The translations under genes were made by a program, and so were the position numbers. The notes under the pieces were generated by a model. That model made no database searches and was not told the origin of the DNA. It worked only from the letters and a program-made list of their open reading frames with translations. Below are positions 26,864 through 35,438 of a stretch of DNA of 64,000 bases, one piece after another; position 1 is the stretch's first letter; the number at the start of each line of letters is the position of its first letter. The stretch comes from CAMQRS01 sp964370645 (lineage in GTDB: Bacteria > Bacillota_I > Bacilli_A > Erysipelotrichales > Erysipelotrichaceae). The stretch spans positions 1 to 64,000 of the forward strand of contig CAYJJS010000001.1 in the NCBI GenBank assembly GCA_964370645.1, read 5' to 3'.

Positions 26864-27475
26864 CTATTCTTTAATTACGCCTTTTGTTGTCAATGTTGTC
26901 ACCTGTAAAGCAATGTTTTTCATACTACTAGATAAAGCTTTATTAACAGCATACTCTATACCACCACAACAAGGTACTTCCATACGCACCACATGAATGC
27001 TGGCGATATCATTGTGTTGCAGTATTGCGCTTAATTTTTCATGGTATTGGACAGGATCTAACTTTGGACATCCAATCATAGTTATTTTTCCTTTCATAAA
27101 TTGTGATTGGAAATTAGGATGTGCAAAGGCACTACAATCAGCAGCTACTAATAAATGCGCCTTATCATAATAAGAAGCTTGTATAGGCATCAACTGAATT
27201 TGTATTGGCCATTGTAACAGTTCACTACTTTGCTTTGTAATCTCTTTACTAATACTTCTTGGTGTAAAAGCTACAGGTGTGATTTCTTCTTGTACAAATG
27301 AAATTGCATCAGCTGGACAAACTGGTAAACATCTCCCTAACCCATCACATTGTGATGCGTTGCTCACTTTGGCAACACCATTGACCATACTAATTGCACT
27401 TTGATGACAAGTACTAGCGCAAGCTGCACAACCAATACACTTATTCTCATCTATTTTAATAATATTTTTTTTCAT
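26864..27475 (-). CDS. Two-[4Fe-4S] ferredoxin-type protein with CCG motif
   Basis: I start at ATG 27475 (MKKNIIKIDENKC) because of an AAGGAG site; an in-frame upstream extension has none. The 203 residues carry two 4Fe-4S clusters (CIGCAACASTC about 11-21; CDGLGRCLPVCP about 43-54). The C-terminal 150-residue domain contains CCGGIEYAV, similar to electron-transfer proteins found with Crp/Fnr regulators in anaerobes. It is divergent from such a regulator, with palindromes between them. Confidence 0.8.
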   Translation of the reverse strand: MKKNIIKIDENKCIGCAACASTCHQSAISMVNGVAKVSNASQCDGLGRCLPVCPADAISFVQEEITPVAFTPRSISKEITKQSSELLQWPIQIQLMPIQASYYDKAHLLVAADCSAFAHPNFQSQFMKGKITMIGCPKLDPVQYHEKLSAILQHNDIASIHVVRMEVPCCGGIEYAVNKALSSSMKNIALQVTTLTTKGVIKE

Positions 27476-27499
27476 ATTCTTTCTCCTTGAACTAACAAA

Positions 27500-27518
27500 G
27501 TGATTATAGTACAATCAC
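27500..27518. promoter_or_regulatory. Inverted repeat GTGATT-N7-AATCAC between ferredoxin and Crp/Fnr genes
   Basis: The perfect 6-bp half-sites with a 7-nt centre overlap a minus-strand TATAAT (27503-27508). That is a good place for a repressor or activator acting on the ferredoxin gene. Confidence 0.5.
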
Positions 27519-27530
27519 AATATTAAATAT

Positions 27531-27544
27531 GTGGTTAAAACCAC
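27531..27544. promoter_or_regulatory. 14-bp palindrome upstream of the Crp/Fnr gene
   Basis: GTGGTTAAAACCAC is a perfect palindrome immediately before the AAAGGAG ribosome site of the regulator gene. It suggests autoregulation. Confidence 0.45.
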
Positions 27545-27556
27545 GAAAGGAGAATT

Positions 27557-28207
27557 ATGTACACACCGCTATACAATCACCCCATTTTCCATGACTTTAC
27601 AAAAGAAGAAATTGATTATTTTATTGAACACATACAAACAAAAGTATCAATATTTCAAAAAGATGAATGTATCATAGGTATGTATGAGCAAATTCATCAA
27701 ATATGTATTTTATTAGAAGGACATGCAAGTATATATAAACTAGATACGCAAGGTAAAGAAATTTTGTTGTCACAAATACAAAAAAATCATATTTTTGCCG
27801 AAGCATTTGTTTGTAGTGGTGAAAATATTAGTCAAGTTTGTGTCATAGCCAATACATCTTGCAAAGTACTACAAATCCATTATCCTATTGTTAGTGAGGA
27901 TGAAAAAATTATACAACTACAAACAAAATACTTACAAAACTTATTAAAAATACTCAGTAAAAAAAGTTTGGTACTCAATCAAAAAATATCTATATTGTCG
28001 AATCATAAAATACGACAACGTCTCTTTGCTTTTTTCATGCAATATCAAAATGAAAAAGACTATTTTACTATTCCTTTTTCAAGAGAAGAACTTGCTGCTT
28101 ACTTATGTGTAGAGCGTAGTGCCTTATCAAAAGAACTCGCGCACATGAAGAAAGAAGGGCTTATTGATTATCATAAAAACCACTTCCGTTGTTTCTATAA
28201 TACGTAA
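27557..28207 (+). CDS. Crp/Fnr-family transcriptional regulator
   Basis: The 216-residue protein has an N-terminal cyclic-nucleotide-binding-type beta domain (about 25-115; ILLEGHASIYKLDTQGKEILLSQI) and a C-terminal winged helix (about 150-216; FSREELAAYLCVERSALSKELAHMKKEG). Scattered cysteines are present, but the N-terminal Cys cluster of classic Fnr is absent, so it may sense another signal such as NO or haem, as many Clostridial members do. It is divergently arranged with the Fe-S protein gene, its likely target. Confidence 0.85.
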   Translation: MYTPLYNHPIFHDFTKEEIDYFIEHIQTKVSIFQKDECIIGMYEQIHQICILLEGHASIYKLDTQGKEILLSQIQKNHIFAEAFVCSGENISQVCVIANTSCKVLQIHYPIVSEDEKIIQLQTKYLQNLLKILSKKSLVLNQKISILSNHKIRQRLFAFFMQYQNEKDYFTIPFSREELAAYLCVERSALSKELAHMKKEGLIDYHKNHFRCFYNT

Positions 28208-28214
28208 AATCTAT

Positions 28215-29393
28215 CTAAAATCGTATTGGTTCAAGTGTACGTTTTAATATTCCATTCATATGTGCAATGATGGTTCCATAATTAGTCATTTTAACGCCCT
28301 GCACCATTGCCCTATTTTGGCGTATTTGAATTACCTTACTAGTTAACATACATCCACCACAATGGACAACCAATTTATAGGGGGTTAAATCTTTCTCAAA
28401 AGTCTGTCCTGAATTGAACTCAAACACAGGTTGTGAACTTGTGTATTCACGAATCCATTTTGGCAATTTTACACTTCCAATATCATCACATTGGCGATGA
28501 TGCGTACACCCTTCAACAATCAAAATGCGATCTCCATCTTGTATTTCCTCTAATGCTTCTAAACCTTCTACGCATTGTCTTAAAGAACCTTTGTGACGTG
28601 CAAACAAGATAGAGAAAGACGTTAACGGAATATCTTTATCTACCATTCGTGAAACACTCTCAAACACTTGTGAATCTGTTACAACCATAGCTGGTTTATG
28701 TTTTAGACATTCTATTGTAAACAAGAGTTCACTCTCTTTGCAAACAATAGGCATTGCACCCACTTCTAAAATTTCACGTATGGTTTGTTGTTGTGGTAAA
28801 ATAAGTCTTCCTTTTGGGGCAGCCGAATCAATCGGTACAACCAAAACAACAATATCTTTGGGTTGAATTAAATCAGCAATCAGTGGATATTGTTGTGATT
28901 CTTCCAAATGTAGTGCTGCAATCGCTTCTTTTAGTTCTTGAATTCCTTCTCCAGTCTTTGCACTTACAAATGTACGTGTGCTATCTCTTTTCTCCTCTTT
29001 CAGCAAATCGCTCTTATTATGAATCACTAAATATGGTAAATTTCTTTGTTTAAATTGACTGATTAAATCTTTTTCTGAACTATCTAATTGTGCTTGTGAT
29101 ACAACTAACAAAGCAATTTCAATTTTATCTAGTACCTCATATGTTTTTTCTAAACGTTTTTGTCCCAACTCACTATCATCATCAATTCCAGCAGTATCAA
29201 TAAATACAACTGGTCCCATTGGCAATAACTCCATTGCTTTATGAATTGGGTCTGTGGTTGTTCCTGCAACAGGAGAAACAATCGCTAAATCTTGCCCGGT
29301 AATCACATTTATGATACTTGACTTACCTGCATTTGTTTTTCCAAAAATTCCAATGTGCACTCGTTTTGAGGCTGGTGTACTATTCATTGACAT
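28215..29393 (-). CDS. hydF: [FeFe]-hydrogenase H-cluster maturation GTPase HydF
   Basis: The 392-residue protein has an Era-like GTPase domain (GKTNAGKS about 14-21; DTAGIDDD; NKSD) and a C-terminal Fe-S domain with the HydF ligands in EGCTHHRQC and HCGGCM. HydF is the scaffold on which the 2Fe subcluster is assembled and then handed to HydA. It is the last gene of the operon, 14 bp after hydG, with an AAGGAGGG site. Confidence 0.95.
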   Translation of the reverse strand: MSMNSTPASKRVHIGIFGKTNAGKSSIINVITGQDLAIVSPVAGTTTDPIHKAMELLPMGPVVFIDTAGIDDDSELGQKRLEKTYEVLDKIEIALLVVSQAQLDSSEKDLISQFKQRNLPYLVIHNKSDLLKEEKRDSTRTFVSAKTGEGIQELKEAIAALHLEESQQYPLIADLIQPKDIVVLVVPIDSAAPKGRLILPQQQTIREILEVGAMPIVCKESELLFTIECLKHKPAMVVTDSQVFESVSRMVDKDIPLTSFSILFARHKGSLRQCVEGLEALEEIQDGDRILIVEGCTHHRQCDDIGSVKLPKWIREYTSSQPVFEFNSGQTFEKDLTPYKLVVHCGGCMLTSKVIQIRQNRAMVQGVKMTNYGTIIAHMNGILKRTLEPIRF

Positions 29394-29407
29394 AATATCC
29401 CTCCTTT

Positions 29408-30838
29408 TTAGAATCGAAAATCTCTTCCACCTTGTTCAATTTCTTGTAAATTACTGTCAACTTTTGCTTTCACTTTCGCATTCGGGATGCGTTGTTTTTC
29501 CTTATCAATGACATTCTTAATTTCATTTTTTACGGATTCACTAGCATAATCTTCACTATATTCTTTTAGTGTAATTAATGCATTTGGGTGACAACAATTT
29601 AAAATTTGATTGTTTTTACACAACTCCATAAATCGATCCCCCGTTCTTCCTTCACGATAACATGCAGTACAAAAGCTAGGAATATGATTATTTTGCATTA
29701 ACCATGCCACAATCTCGTCTAAACTCCTATGATCACTCAAATCAAATTGTGATGAATTCTCATTATCTGCAACATAATCTGAATATCCACCAACACTTGT
29801 TTTAGAACCTCCACTAATTTGAGAGACTCCATATTCCAAAACCTTTTCTCTACATGTTTGACTCTCTCTAGTTGAAACAATAATTCCAGTATATGGTACG
29901 CTAATACGAATGATTGCCACTAACTTCATAAAAATTTCATCACTAATTCCATTATCAAAATCTTCAAGTTTAACATCGTCCGCTGGACATATTCTTGGTA
30001 CACTAATTGTATGCGGACCTACTTGAAATCTACTTTCTAAATGATTTGCATGCATAAGCAAACCAACCAATTCATAACGATAGGTATCTAAACCGAACAA
30101 TACACCTAACCCTACATCATCAATACCCGCTTCCATAGCACGATCCATTGCTTCGCTATGATACTTGTAATTGCTTTTTGGTCCAGTTGGATGCAGCGCT
30201 TCATAACTTTCCTTGTTGTATGTTTCCTGAAATAAAATATACGTTCCAATATTTGCATCCTTCAACATTTTATATTCCTCTACACTTGTAGCTGCAATAT
30301 TCACATTCACTCTACGAATAGCGCCATTTTTATGTTTTATTGAGTAAATTGTACGTATACTTTCTAAAACATATTCAATTGGGGAATGCACCGGATCTTC
30401 CCCTACTTCTAATGCCAAACGTTTATGACCCATATCTTGTAAAGCAATCACTTCTTGTCGTATTTCTTCTTGTGTTAGCTTCTTTCTTGTAATCGTCTTG
30501 TTTTTATAATGATATGGACAATATACACAACCATTCACACAATAATTGGATAAATACAACGGTGCAAACAGCACAATACGATTTCCATAAAACTGCTGTT
30601 TAATTTGCTTTGCTAATGCAAAAATTTCATGGTTAATTTCATCCACTTCACAATCCAGCAACAAAATTGCCTCTTGATAAGTTAACCCTTTTCCTAATTT
30701 TGCCTTCTCTATAATTTCTTTCAATCGTGAAATATTACCTTTTTCCTTTTCACTGTATGCTAAGGTTTTTAAAATTTCCTCATGATTAATAAACTGCTCT
30801 GCTTCTTTAGAAGCAGGATCATACTTAATTTCTCTCAT
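29408..30838 (-). CDS. hydG: [FeFe]-hydrogenase H-cluster radical SAM maturase HydG
   Basis: The 476-residue radical SAM enzyme has the cluster motif CVNGCVYC (C-x3-C-x2-C, about residues 89-96) after LSNY. The C-terminal extension carries FCTACYREGRTG, binding the auxiliary cluster that distinguishes HydG from ThiH. It cleaves tyrosine to form the CO and CN ligands of the H-cluster. It overlaps the hydE end by 14 bp and has GAGGAG before its ATG. Confidence 0.95.
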   Translation of the reverse strand: MREIKYDPASKEAEQFINHEEILKTLAYSEKEKGNISRLKEIIEKAKLGKGLTYQEAILLLDCEVDEINHEIFALAKQIKQQFYGNRIVLFAPLYLSNYCVNGCVYCPYHYKNKTITRKKLTQEEIRQEVIALQDMGHKRLALEVGEDPVHSPIEYVLESIRTIYSIKHKNGAIRRVNVNIAATSVEEYKMLKDANIGTYILFQETYNKESYEALHPTGPKSNYKYHSEAMDRAMEAGIDDVGLGVLFGLDTYRYELVGLLMHANHLESRFQVGPHTISVPRICPADDVKLEDFDNGISDEIFMKLVAIIRISVPYTGIIVSTRESQTCREKVLEYGVSQISGGSKTSVGGYSDYVADNENSSQFDLSDHRSLDEIVAWLMQNNHIPSFCTACYREGRTGDRFMELCKNNQILNCCHPNALITLKEYSEDYASESVKNEIKNVIDKEKQRIPNAKVKAKVDSNLQEIEQGGRDFRF

Positions 30839-31892
30839 TCTTTACTCCTCTAACGCGTAGATGATCTCCACGACTTTCAACAACTTGATATCCTATACGA
30901 AACATTTCTTCCTTAATTTGTTGTATTTCGTGTACGCTTGTCCCATTTTTATTGTCGTATAAATTATAATGTGCACGCTGAATACTAGGGGTTAAATTTG
31001 GCATAATGACATTACATCCAACTTTCATACCCTTTTGAAAACCACCTTCATGCATAGTTCTTAAGGCAGTTGTCGCTGGCAATAAAACATTTGGTAATAA
31101 AATGCGTACCAAAGCTAAGTACAATAATGTATCTTCCACACTTCCTGCATCACAACTAGCAAATGGGGTTGCATGATGCGGAATAAATGGTCCAATTCCA
31201 ACCATATCTGGTTGAAAACTTTGTAAGAGCATAAAATCATCGCAAAGGCTCTGTACACTTTGTTGTGGTGAACCAACCATAAAGCCACATCCTACTTGAT
31301 ATCCAATTTCCTTTAACCAATTCAGGCAGTGTAGACGTGTTTGTAAACTATCTTCTTTTGGATGCAAATATGAATAATGCTTTGCATTTGCACTTTCATG
31401 ACGTAATAAATAACGATCTACTCCAGCATCATATAGCATTTTATAACTCTCTTTACTGCGCTCACCTAGTGATAATGTAATTGCACAATCTGGATAGTGC
31501 AATTTTATCGTTTGAATCATATCCACAAGCAATGCATCACTATAATAAGTATCTTCTCCCCCTTGCATAACAAAAGTTCGTAAACCAAGTTCATACCCAA
31601 CTTCACAACAAGCAAGAATATCTTCTTTATCAAGACGATAGCGCTCTACCCCTTTATTAGATCGACGTATCCCACAATACAAACAATCCCTCTTACAATA
31701 ATTACTAATTTCTATTAGACCTCTAAGATACACATCACACCCATAATTATCGTTACGTATTTTACTTGCCATCTCATACACATAAGCTCTATCCACTGAC
31801 TGCTTATGTTTTAAAATGTACATCCACTCTTCCATCTTTAATTGACGTGTACTCACTAATTTGTCAATCAATTCCTTAACATCATACATCAT
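30825..31892 (-). CDS. hydE: [FeFe]-hydrogenase H-cluster radical SAM maturase HydE
   Basis: I start at the ATG at 31892 (MMYDVKEL), directly behind the TAA of the TM1266-like gene; the upstream extension lacks a start signal. The 355 residues are a radical SAM protein with CKRDCLYCG (C-x3-C-x2-C) near 65-73, followed by GLRTFVMQGGED. HydE supplies a precursor of the 2Fe subcluster. It sits between the regulator-like gene and hydG and overlaps hydG. Confidence 0.93.
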   Translation of the reverse strand: MMYDVKELIDKLVSTRQLKMEEWMYILKHKQSVDRAYVYEMASKIRNDNYGCDVYLRGLIEISNYCKRDCLYCGIRRSNKGVERYRLDKEDILACCEVGYELGLRTFVMQGGEDTYYSDALLVDMIQTIKLHYPDCAITLSLGERSKESYKMLYDAGVDRYLLRHESANAKHYSYLHPKEDSLQTRLHCLNWLKEIGYQVGCGFMVGSPQQSVQSLCDDFMLLQSFQPDMVGIGPFIPHHATPFASCDAGSVEDTLLYLALVRILLPNVLLPATTALRTMHEGGFQKGMKVGCNVIMPNLTPSIQRAHYNLYDNKNGTSVHEIQQIKEEMFRIGYQVVESRGDHLRVRGVKNERN

Positions 31893-31893
31893 T

Positions 31894-32145
31894 TTAATAC
31901 TTTCTTTTTGAATACACTGCTTTTGCACTAACCCCGGAAATTGCACCTAATTTTCCAGCTAATGCGCTGATTTGATCTTCCTGTGCATCTACGACAACAC
32001 TTACAACATTCATATCTTTTTGTCTATATGGAATCCCCATTCTTCCTATTACAATATCTCTAAAATTATGTAATGTCTGATTTAAAACCTCTACAGCACT
32101 CTCATCCTCTACAATAATACCTATAATGGCTACTCTTGTATTCAT
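31894..32145 (-). CDS. TM1266-type iron-only hydrogenase system regulator, ACT-like
   Basis: The 83-residue ACT-like protein (TRVAIIGIIVEDESAVEVLN, later HNFRDIVIGRMGIPY and ISGVSAKAVYSKRKY) matches the small putative regulator that typically accompanies hydEGF. Its biochemical role is not firmly known. It is the first gene of the operon, preceded by a 139-nt leader with an internal terminator. Confidence 0.85.
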   Translation of the reverse strand: MNTRVAIIGIIVEDESAVEVLNQTLHNFRDIVIGRMGIPYRQKDMNVVSVVVDAQEDQISALAGKLGAISGVSAKAVYSKRKY

Positions 32146-32284
32146 AAAATCTCCTTTCTATTCATAAAAAAAACGCTCAAAAGGCGTTTCACAATAAAAT
32201 CATTAAACATATTTGTCTAATGATTGACTATGAAAAGACCTTCCACTTCAGATTTACTCTTGATGTCAGTATCTTTATGAATTC
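32146..32284 (-). ncRNA. Structured leader/attenuator of the hydrogenase maturation operon
   Basis: From the predicted start near 32284, the leader contains GACATC...GGTC pairing possibilities. A 12-bp hairpin with a 4-nt loop (32198-32225, arms AATCATTAGACA and TGTTTAATGATT) follows, then the terminator at 32164-32190, then AAAGGAG and the ATG at 32145. A terminator between promoter and first gene implies regulated read-through, as in a riboswitch or protein-dependent attenuator. I do not match it to a known class. Confidence 0.55.
32164..32190 (-). terminator. Intrinsic terminator inside the hyd leader
   Basis: On the minus strand AAACGC-loop-GCGTTT is followed by eight T, 20 nt before the TM1266-like start codon. 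Confidence 0.8.
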
Positions 32285-32290
32285 GCTTAC

Positions 32291-32319
32291 ATTATACTAT
32301 AAAGTTACAAAATGTACAA
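32291..32319 (-). promoter_or_regulatory. Sigma-A promoter of the hyd operon
   Basis: TTGTAC (32314-32319) and TATAAT (32291-32296) are separated by 17 bp on the minus strand. Confidence 0.8.
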
Positions 32320-32364
32320 TTGAGATAAACTTAAGCCCTATATTAGATGAAACAAGTATTTAAT

Positions 32365-32393
32365 TTGACGTGCAGAGGTATGCGAATTATAAT
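32365..32393 (+). promoter_or_regulatory. Sigma-A promoter of the HxlR gene
   Basis: TTGACG (32365-32370), a 17-bp spacer and TATAAT (32388-32393) lie about 57 bp before the ATG. Confidence 0.8.
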
Positions 32394-32449
32394 TGTAATA
32401 ATCATATAAGTGAAAGTACGCAACTTTTAGCTACTATGGAGGGATTTTT

Positions 32450-32773
32450 ATGAAAACAGAACTATATGGTAAGTGTCCTTATGTGACTATGCAAAAATTA
32501 TTATCAGGTAAGTGGACCATGTATATTTTATATTTGCTATCCAAAGATACATTACGTTTTAACGAATTACAACGCCGCATTCCTGAGTCATTAACACATA
32601 CTTCTTTGTCTAGACAACTAAAAAAATTAGAAAAAGATGGCTTGATTGTACGTACCGCTTACCCACAAGTGCCACCAAAAGTAGAATACTCATTAAGTGA
32701 AGTTGGAATACAGTTTATACCTGTATTGGAAGCACTAGGTACTTGGGGTAAATCTTATATACAAAAAAATTAA
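32450..32773 (+). CDS. HxlR-family winged-helix regulator
   Basis: The 107-residue protein has CPYVTMQKLLSGKWTMYILY, the HxlR opening with a conserved Cys (residue 9) before helix 1, then RFNELQRRIPESLTHTSLSRQLKKLE as the recognition helices. Family members often sense electrophiles or redox state and control nearby oxidoreductases. The neighbour downstream is an AIM24-like protein 53 bp away. The target is not evident. Confidence 0.88.
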   Translation: MKTELYGKCPYVTMQKLLSGKWTMYILYLLSKDTLRFNELQRRIPESLTHTSLSRQLKKLEKDGLIVRTAYPQVPPKVEYSLSEVGIQFIPVLEALGTWGKSYIQKN

Positions 32774-32826
32774 TCATATTATAATATATATAATGCTATA
32801 ATGATGTTATATAAGGAGGGATATAT

Positions 32827-33504
32827 ATGAAATATCGTATCGTTGGTAACAATTTACCAGCTGTTATTTGTGAATTAGAACAAAATGAGTACATGTTGAC
32901 GGAAAGTGGAGCAATGTCTTGGATGACACCGAATATGAAAATGGAAACCACTGGTGGTGGTTTAGGAAAAATGTTTGGTCGTGCCCTTTCTGGAGACACT
33001 ATTTTTCAAAACAAGTATACTTCACTAAATGGAAGTGGAGAAATTGCGTTTTCTAGTAGCTTTCCAGGTTCAATCTTACCTTTTGAGATCACACCAGATA
33101 AACCAATGATTTTACAAAAATCTGCATTTTTAGCAAGTTCTAGCGGTGTAGAGCTTTCCATGCATTTTCGCAAGAAGCTAGGTGCTGGACTTTTTGGTGG
33201 TGAAGGATTTATCATGCAAAAAGTAAGTGGTAGTGGAATGGTGTTTGTTGAAATCGATGGACACGTTGAAGAATACACTTTACAAGATGGTGAACAAATG
33301 GTCGTTGATACAGGTCATTTAGCTGCTATGGATGCCACTTGTTCTATGGAAATCGTATCTGTGCCTGGTGTTAAAAATATACTTTTTGGTGGTGAAGGAA
33401 TTTTTAACACTGTGGTTCGTGGACCAGGTAAAATCTATTTACAAACAATGCCGATCCCTGTGTTTGCTGGTGTCTTAAGTCGTTACTTACCTTATAACAA
33501 ATAA
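32827..33504 (+). CDS. AIM24/TIGR00266 family protein
   Basis: The 225 residues form a Gly-rich beta protein (ESGAMSWMTPNMKMETTGGG, later FVEIDGHVEEYTL and VVDTGHLAAMD), the pattern of TIGR00266/AIM24 proteins. Their function in bacteria is unknown; the fold is a trimeric beta barrel. It has an AAGGAGGG site. It may be cotranscribed with the HxlR gene, although a TATAAT-rich stretch at 32785-32805 could be its own promoter. Confidence 0.85.
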   Translation: MKYRIVGNNLPAVICELEQNEYMLTESGAMSWMTPNMKMETTGGGLGKMFGRALSGDTIFQNKYTSLNGSGEIAFSSSFPGSILPFEITPDKPMILQKSAFLASSSGVELSMHFRKKLGAGLFGGEGFIMQKVSGSGMVFVEIDGHVEEYTLQDGEQMVVDTGHLAAMDATCSMEIVSVPGVKNILFGGEGIFNTVVRGPGKIYLQTMPIPVFAGVLSRYLPYNK

Positions 33505-33535
33505 AAAATGCGTCCATTACTTGGACGTATTTTTT
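33503..33535. terminator. Bidirectional terminator
   Basis: A 9-bp stem ATGCGTCCA/TGGACGTAT (one wobble) is flanked by A-run and T-run. It serves the AIM24 gene (+) and the MATE gene (-), whose stop lies inside it. Confidence 0.85.
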
Positions 33536-34860
33536 ATTTGCTCATATTTATATTGTTTACGATATTTTATGATAAAGTAAATGCTGAAAAACAAAGTCAT
33601 CAACTCAGCAATTGGAATTGCTAGCCAAGCACCATTCAATCCAAGTATGCTTGGTAGAAACAGCAATGCTAGTAAGATAAATCCAAATGTTCTTAAGAAA
33701 GATAATATTGCGGATATCTTTCCATTTGAATAAGCTGTAAACATACTGGAAGTAAGTATATTACATCCTGAGAAACAAAAACCAATTGCAAACAACTTTA
33801 AACCTTCACTTGCCAATGAATATACATGCGTGCTAGGACTTGCGAAAAGAGCAGTTATTGGTTGTGCCAATAAAAAAGAAATAAAACTCATACACAATCC
33901 ACTCAGTATTATAAGTTGCAAATTCACACGAAATAATGCACGCAAGTTATGCTCATTCCCTTCTCCATAATTATAGCTGATGACTGGTGCTATACCCATA
34001 GCATATCCTAAAAAGATGGCATTTGAGAAAAACTGTGCATATAAAACAATTGTTATTGCGGCTACCCCATCATCACCTGCTAAAGACAGCATTGTATAAT
34101 TAAACAAAAGTGTAGTCATTGCGTTTGCTAAGTTTGCAACCATCTCTGATGCCCCATTACTACACGCTTTTAAAATTGCCTTAAAATCAAATGTGCACTT
34201 TGCAAAAGATAGTGGTAATACTTTGCGATATTTTACAAAATAGAAAAAACAAATGGATGCTGCACAGCTAAAACCTAAACTAGTAGCTAGTGAAGCACCT
34301 TGTAAACCAAAGTTGAAAACAACAATAAACACATAGTCTAAAATAATGTTCACAATACCTGCACTCAACATCGCACAAAAAGCTACCTTCACCTTTCCAC
34401 TCGCAATCATTGCATTTTGTAATAACATTTGACTAATAATACAAGGTGCAAAACAAATCATGATGCGCAAGTATTGTATAGAATACGTATATGTTTGGTG
34501 ACTAGCACCTAATAATGTTACAATATTTGGTAAAAATATTTGTAATATTATTAGTAAAACAATGGCAATTACAAGCCCTGTCAGTGTAAATAAAGTTAGT
34601 TTTTGCTTTGCTTCATATTCTCTTCCCTGCCCTAATAAAGTAGCCATGATTGCATTACCACCACTCCCTAACATTGTACCAATAGCAATTAGTAATAAAA
34701 CGATGGGTAAGGTAATATTGATGGCAGACAAGGCATTAGATCCAACAAAATTTGATACAAAAATACCATCAACCATTGTATAAAAGGAAGTAAACAACAT
34801 ACCTAGTATACTAGGTAATGTGAACTTTAACACATGCTTTTTATCAATCTTTGAAATCAT
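33517..34860 (-). CDS. MATE-family multidrug/Na+ antiporter
   Basis: The 447-residue membrane protein has about 12 hydrophobic helices. It begins KHVLKFTLPSILGMLFTSFYTMVDGIFVS and has an internal duplicate (ASEMVANLANAMTTLLFNY), as in NorM/DinF-type MATE exporters. It overlaps the upstream MarR gene by 17 bp, so a two-gene operon of repressor and exporter is likely. Confidence 0.9.
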   Translation of the reverse strand: MISKIDKKHVLKFTLPSILGMLFTSFYTMVDGIFVSNFVGSNALSAINITLPIVLLLIAIGTMLGSGGNAIMATLLGQGREYEAKQKLTLFTLTGLVIAIVLLIILQIFLPNIVTLLGASHQTYTYSIQYLRIMICFAPCIISQMLLQNAMIASGKVKVAFCAMLSAGIVNIILDYVFIVVFNFGLQGASLATSLGFSCAASICFFYFVKYRKVLPLSFAKCTFDFKAILKACSNGASEMVANLANAMTTLLFNYTMLSLAGDDGVAAITIVLYAQFFSNAIFLGYAMGIAPVISYNYGEGNEHNLRALFRVNLQLIILSGLCMSFISFLLAQPITALFASPSTHVYSLASEGLKLFAIGFCFSGCNILTSSMFTAYSNGKISAILSFLRTFGFILLALLFLPSILGLNGAWLAIPIAELMTLFFSIYFIIKYRKQYKYEQIKNTSK

Positions 34861-35302
34861 GTATCACACCTACCTCTTCTTCATATTTTCTACATACGAA
34901 ATGCATCATTTCTAAAAAATGACTTACTTCTTCTTTTGTATATACATCTAATAAGGCATGCTCAACCTTATCATCCACTCCTTTATAATAGTCTAAATCA
35001 AAGATTTGATCGGTTGTATACAAATATTGAATGCGTTTATCATGAGCACATTGCTTTTTATATAAATACCCTGCTTCTTCTAATTCATTTATTTTTTGTG
35101 TCAAAGATGGTTTTGCAACCTTTAATAAACTAGCTAGTTTACTAGCCGTATACACGCCTGGATAGGCTGCAATGATTTCTAAATACAATACACTATTGTA
35201 AGTAAGTTTCCCACTTAGTTGTTCACTATGTTTCAGTTGTAATTCCTGTAAAGCCATTGTATGACAGATTCTTTTCATAATGGCATATAATTCATGTTTC
35301 AT
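34844..35302 (-). CDS. MarR-family transcriptional regulator
   Basis: The 152-residue winged-helix protein has AAYPGVYTASKLASLLKVAKPSLTQKINELEEAGYLYK as its DNA-binding core, followed by the wing and a C-terminal dimer helix. It is translationally coupled to the MATE exporter, which is a classic repressor-pump arrangement. A TTGACT-17 bp-TAAACT promoter lies upstream near 35350-35380 on the minus strand, and TTAGTTAGG sequences near its start could be the operator. Confidence 0.88.
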   Translation of the reverse strand: MKHELYAIMKRICHTMALQELQLKHSEQLSGKLTYNSVLYLEIIAAYPGVYTASKLASLLKVAKPSLTQKINELEEAGYLYKKQCAHDKRIQYLYTTDQIFDLDYYKGVDDKVEHALLDVYTKEEVSHFLEMMHFVCRKYEEEVGVIHDFKD

Positions 35303-35385
35303 AAAACTCCCTTTTAATTGTTATTTTTACCTAACTAACAACACTAAGTTTACATAATACATAAATAAAAGTCAACTAAAAATGA

Positions 35386-35413
35386 TTGTTTCATTAGGTG
35401 ATAATGTTATAAT
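35386..35413 (+). promoter_or_regulatory. Promoter of the TPR gene
   Basis: TTGTTT (35386-35391), 16 bp, TATAAT (35408-35413) lie 26 bp before the ATG. Confidence 0.7.
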
Positions 35414-35438
35414 AAACCTATAGAAAAGAGGGATATAT

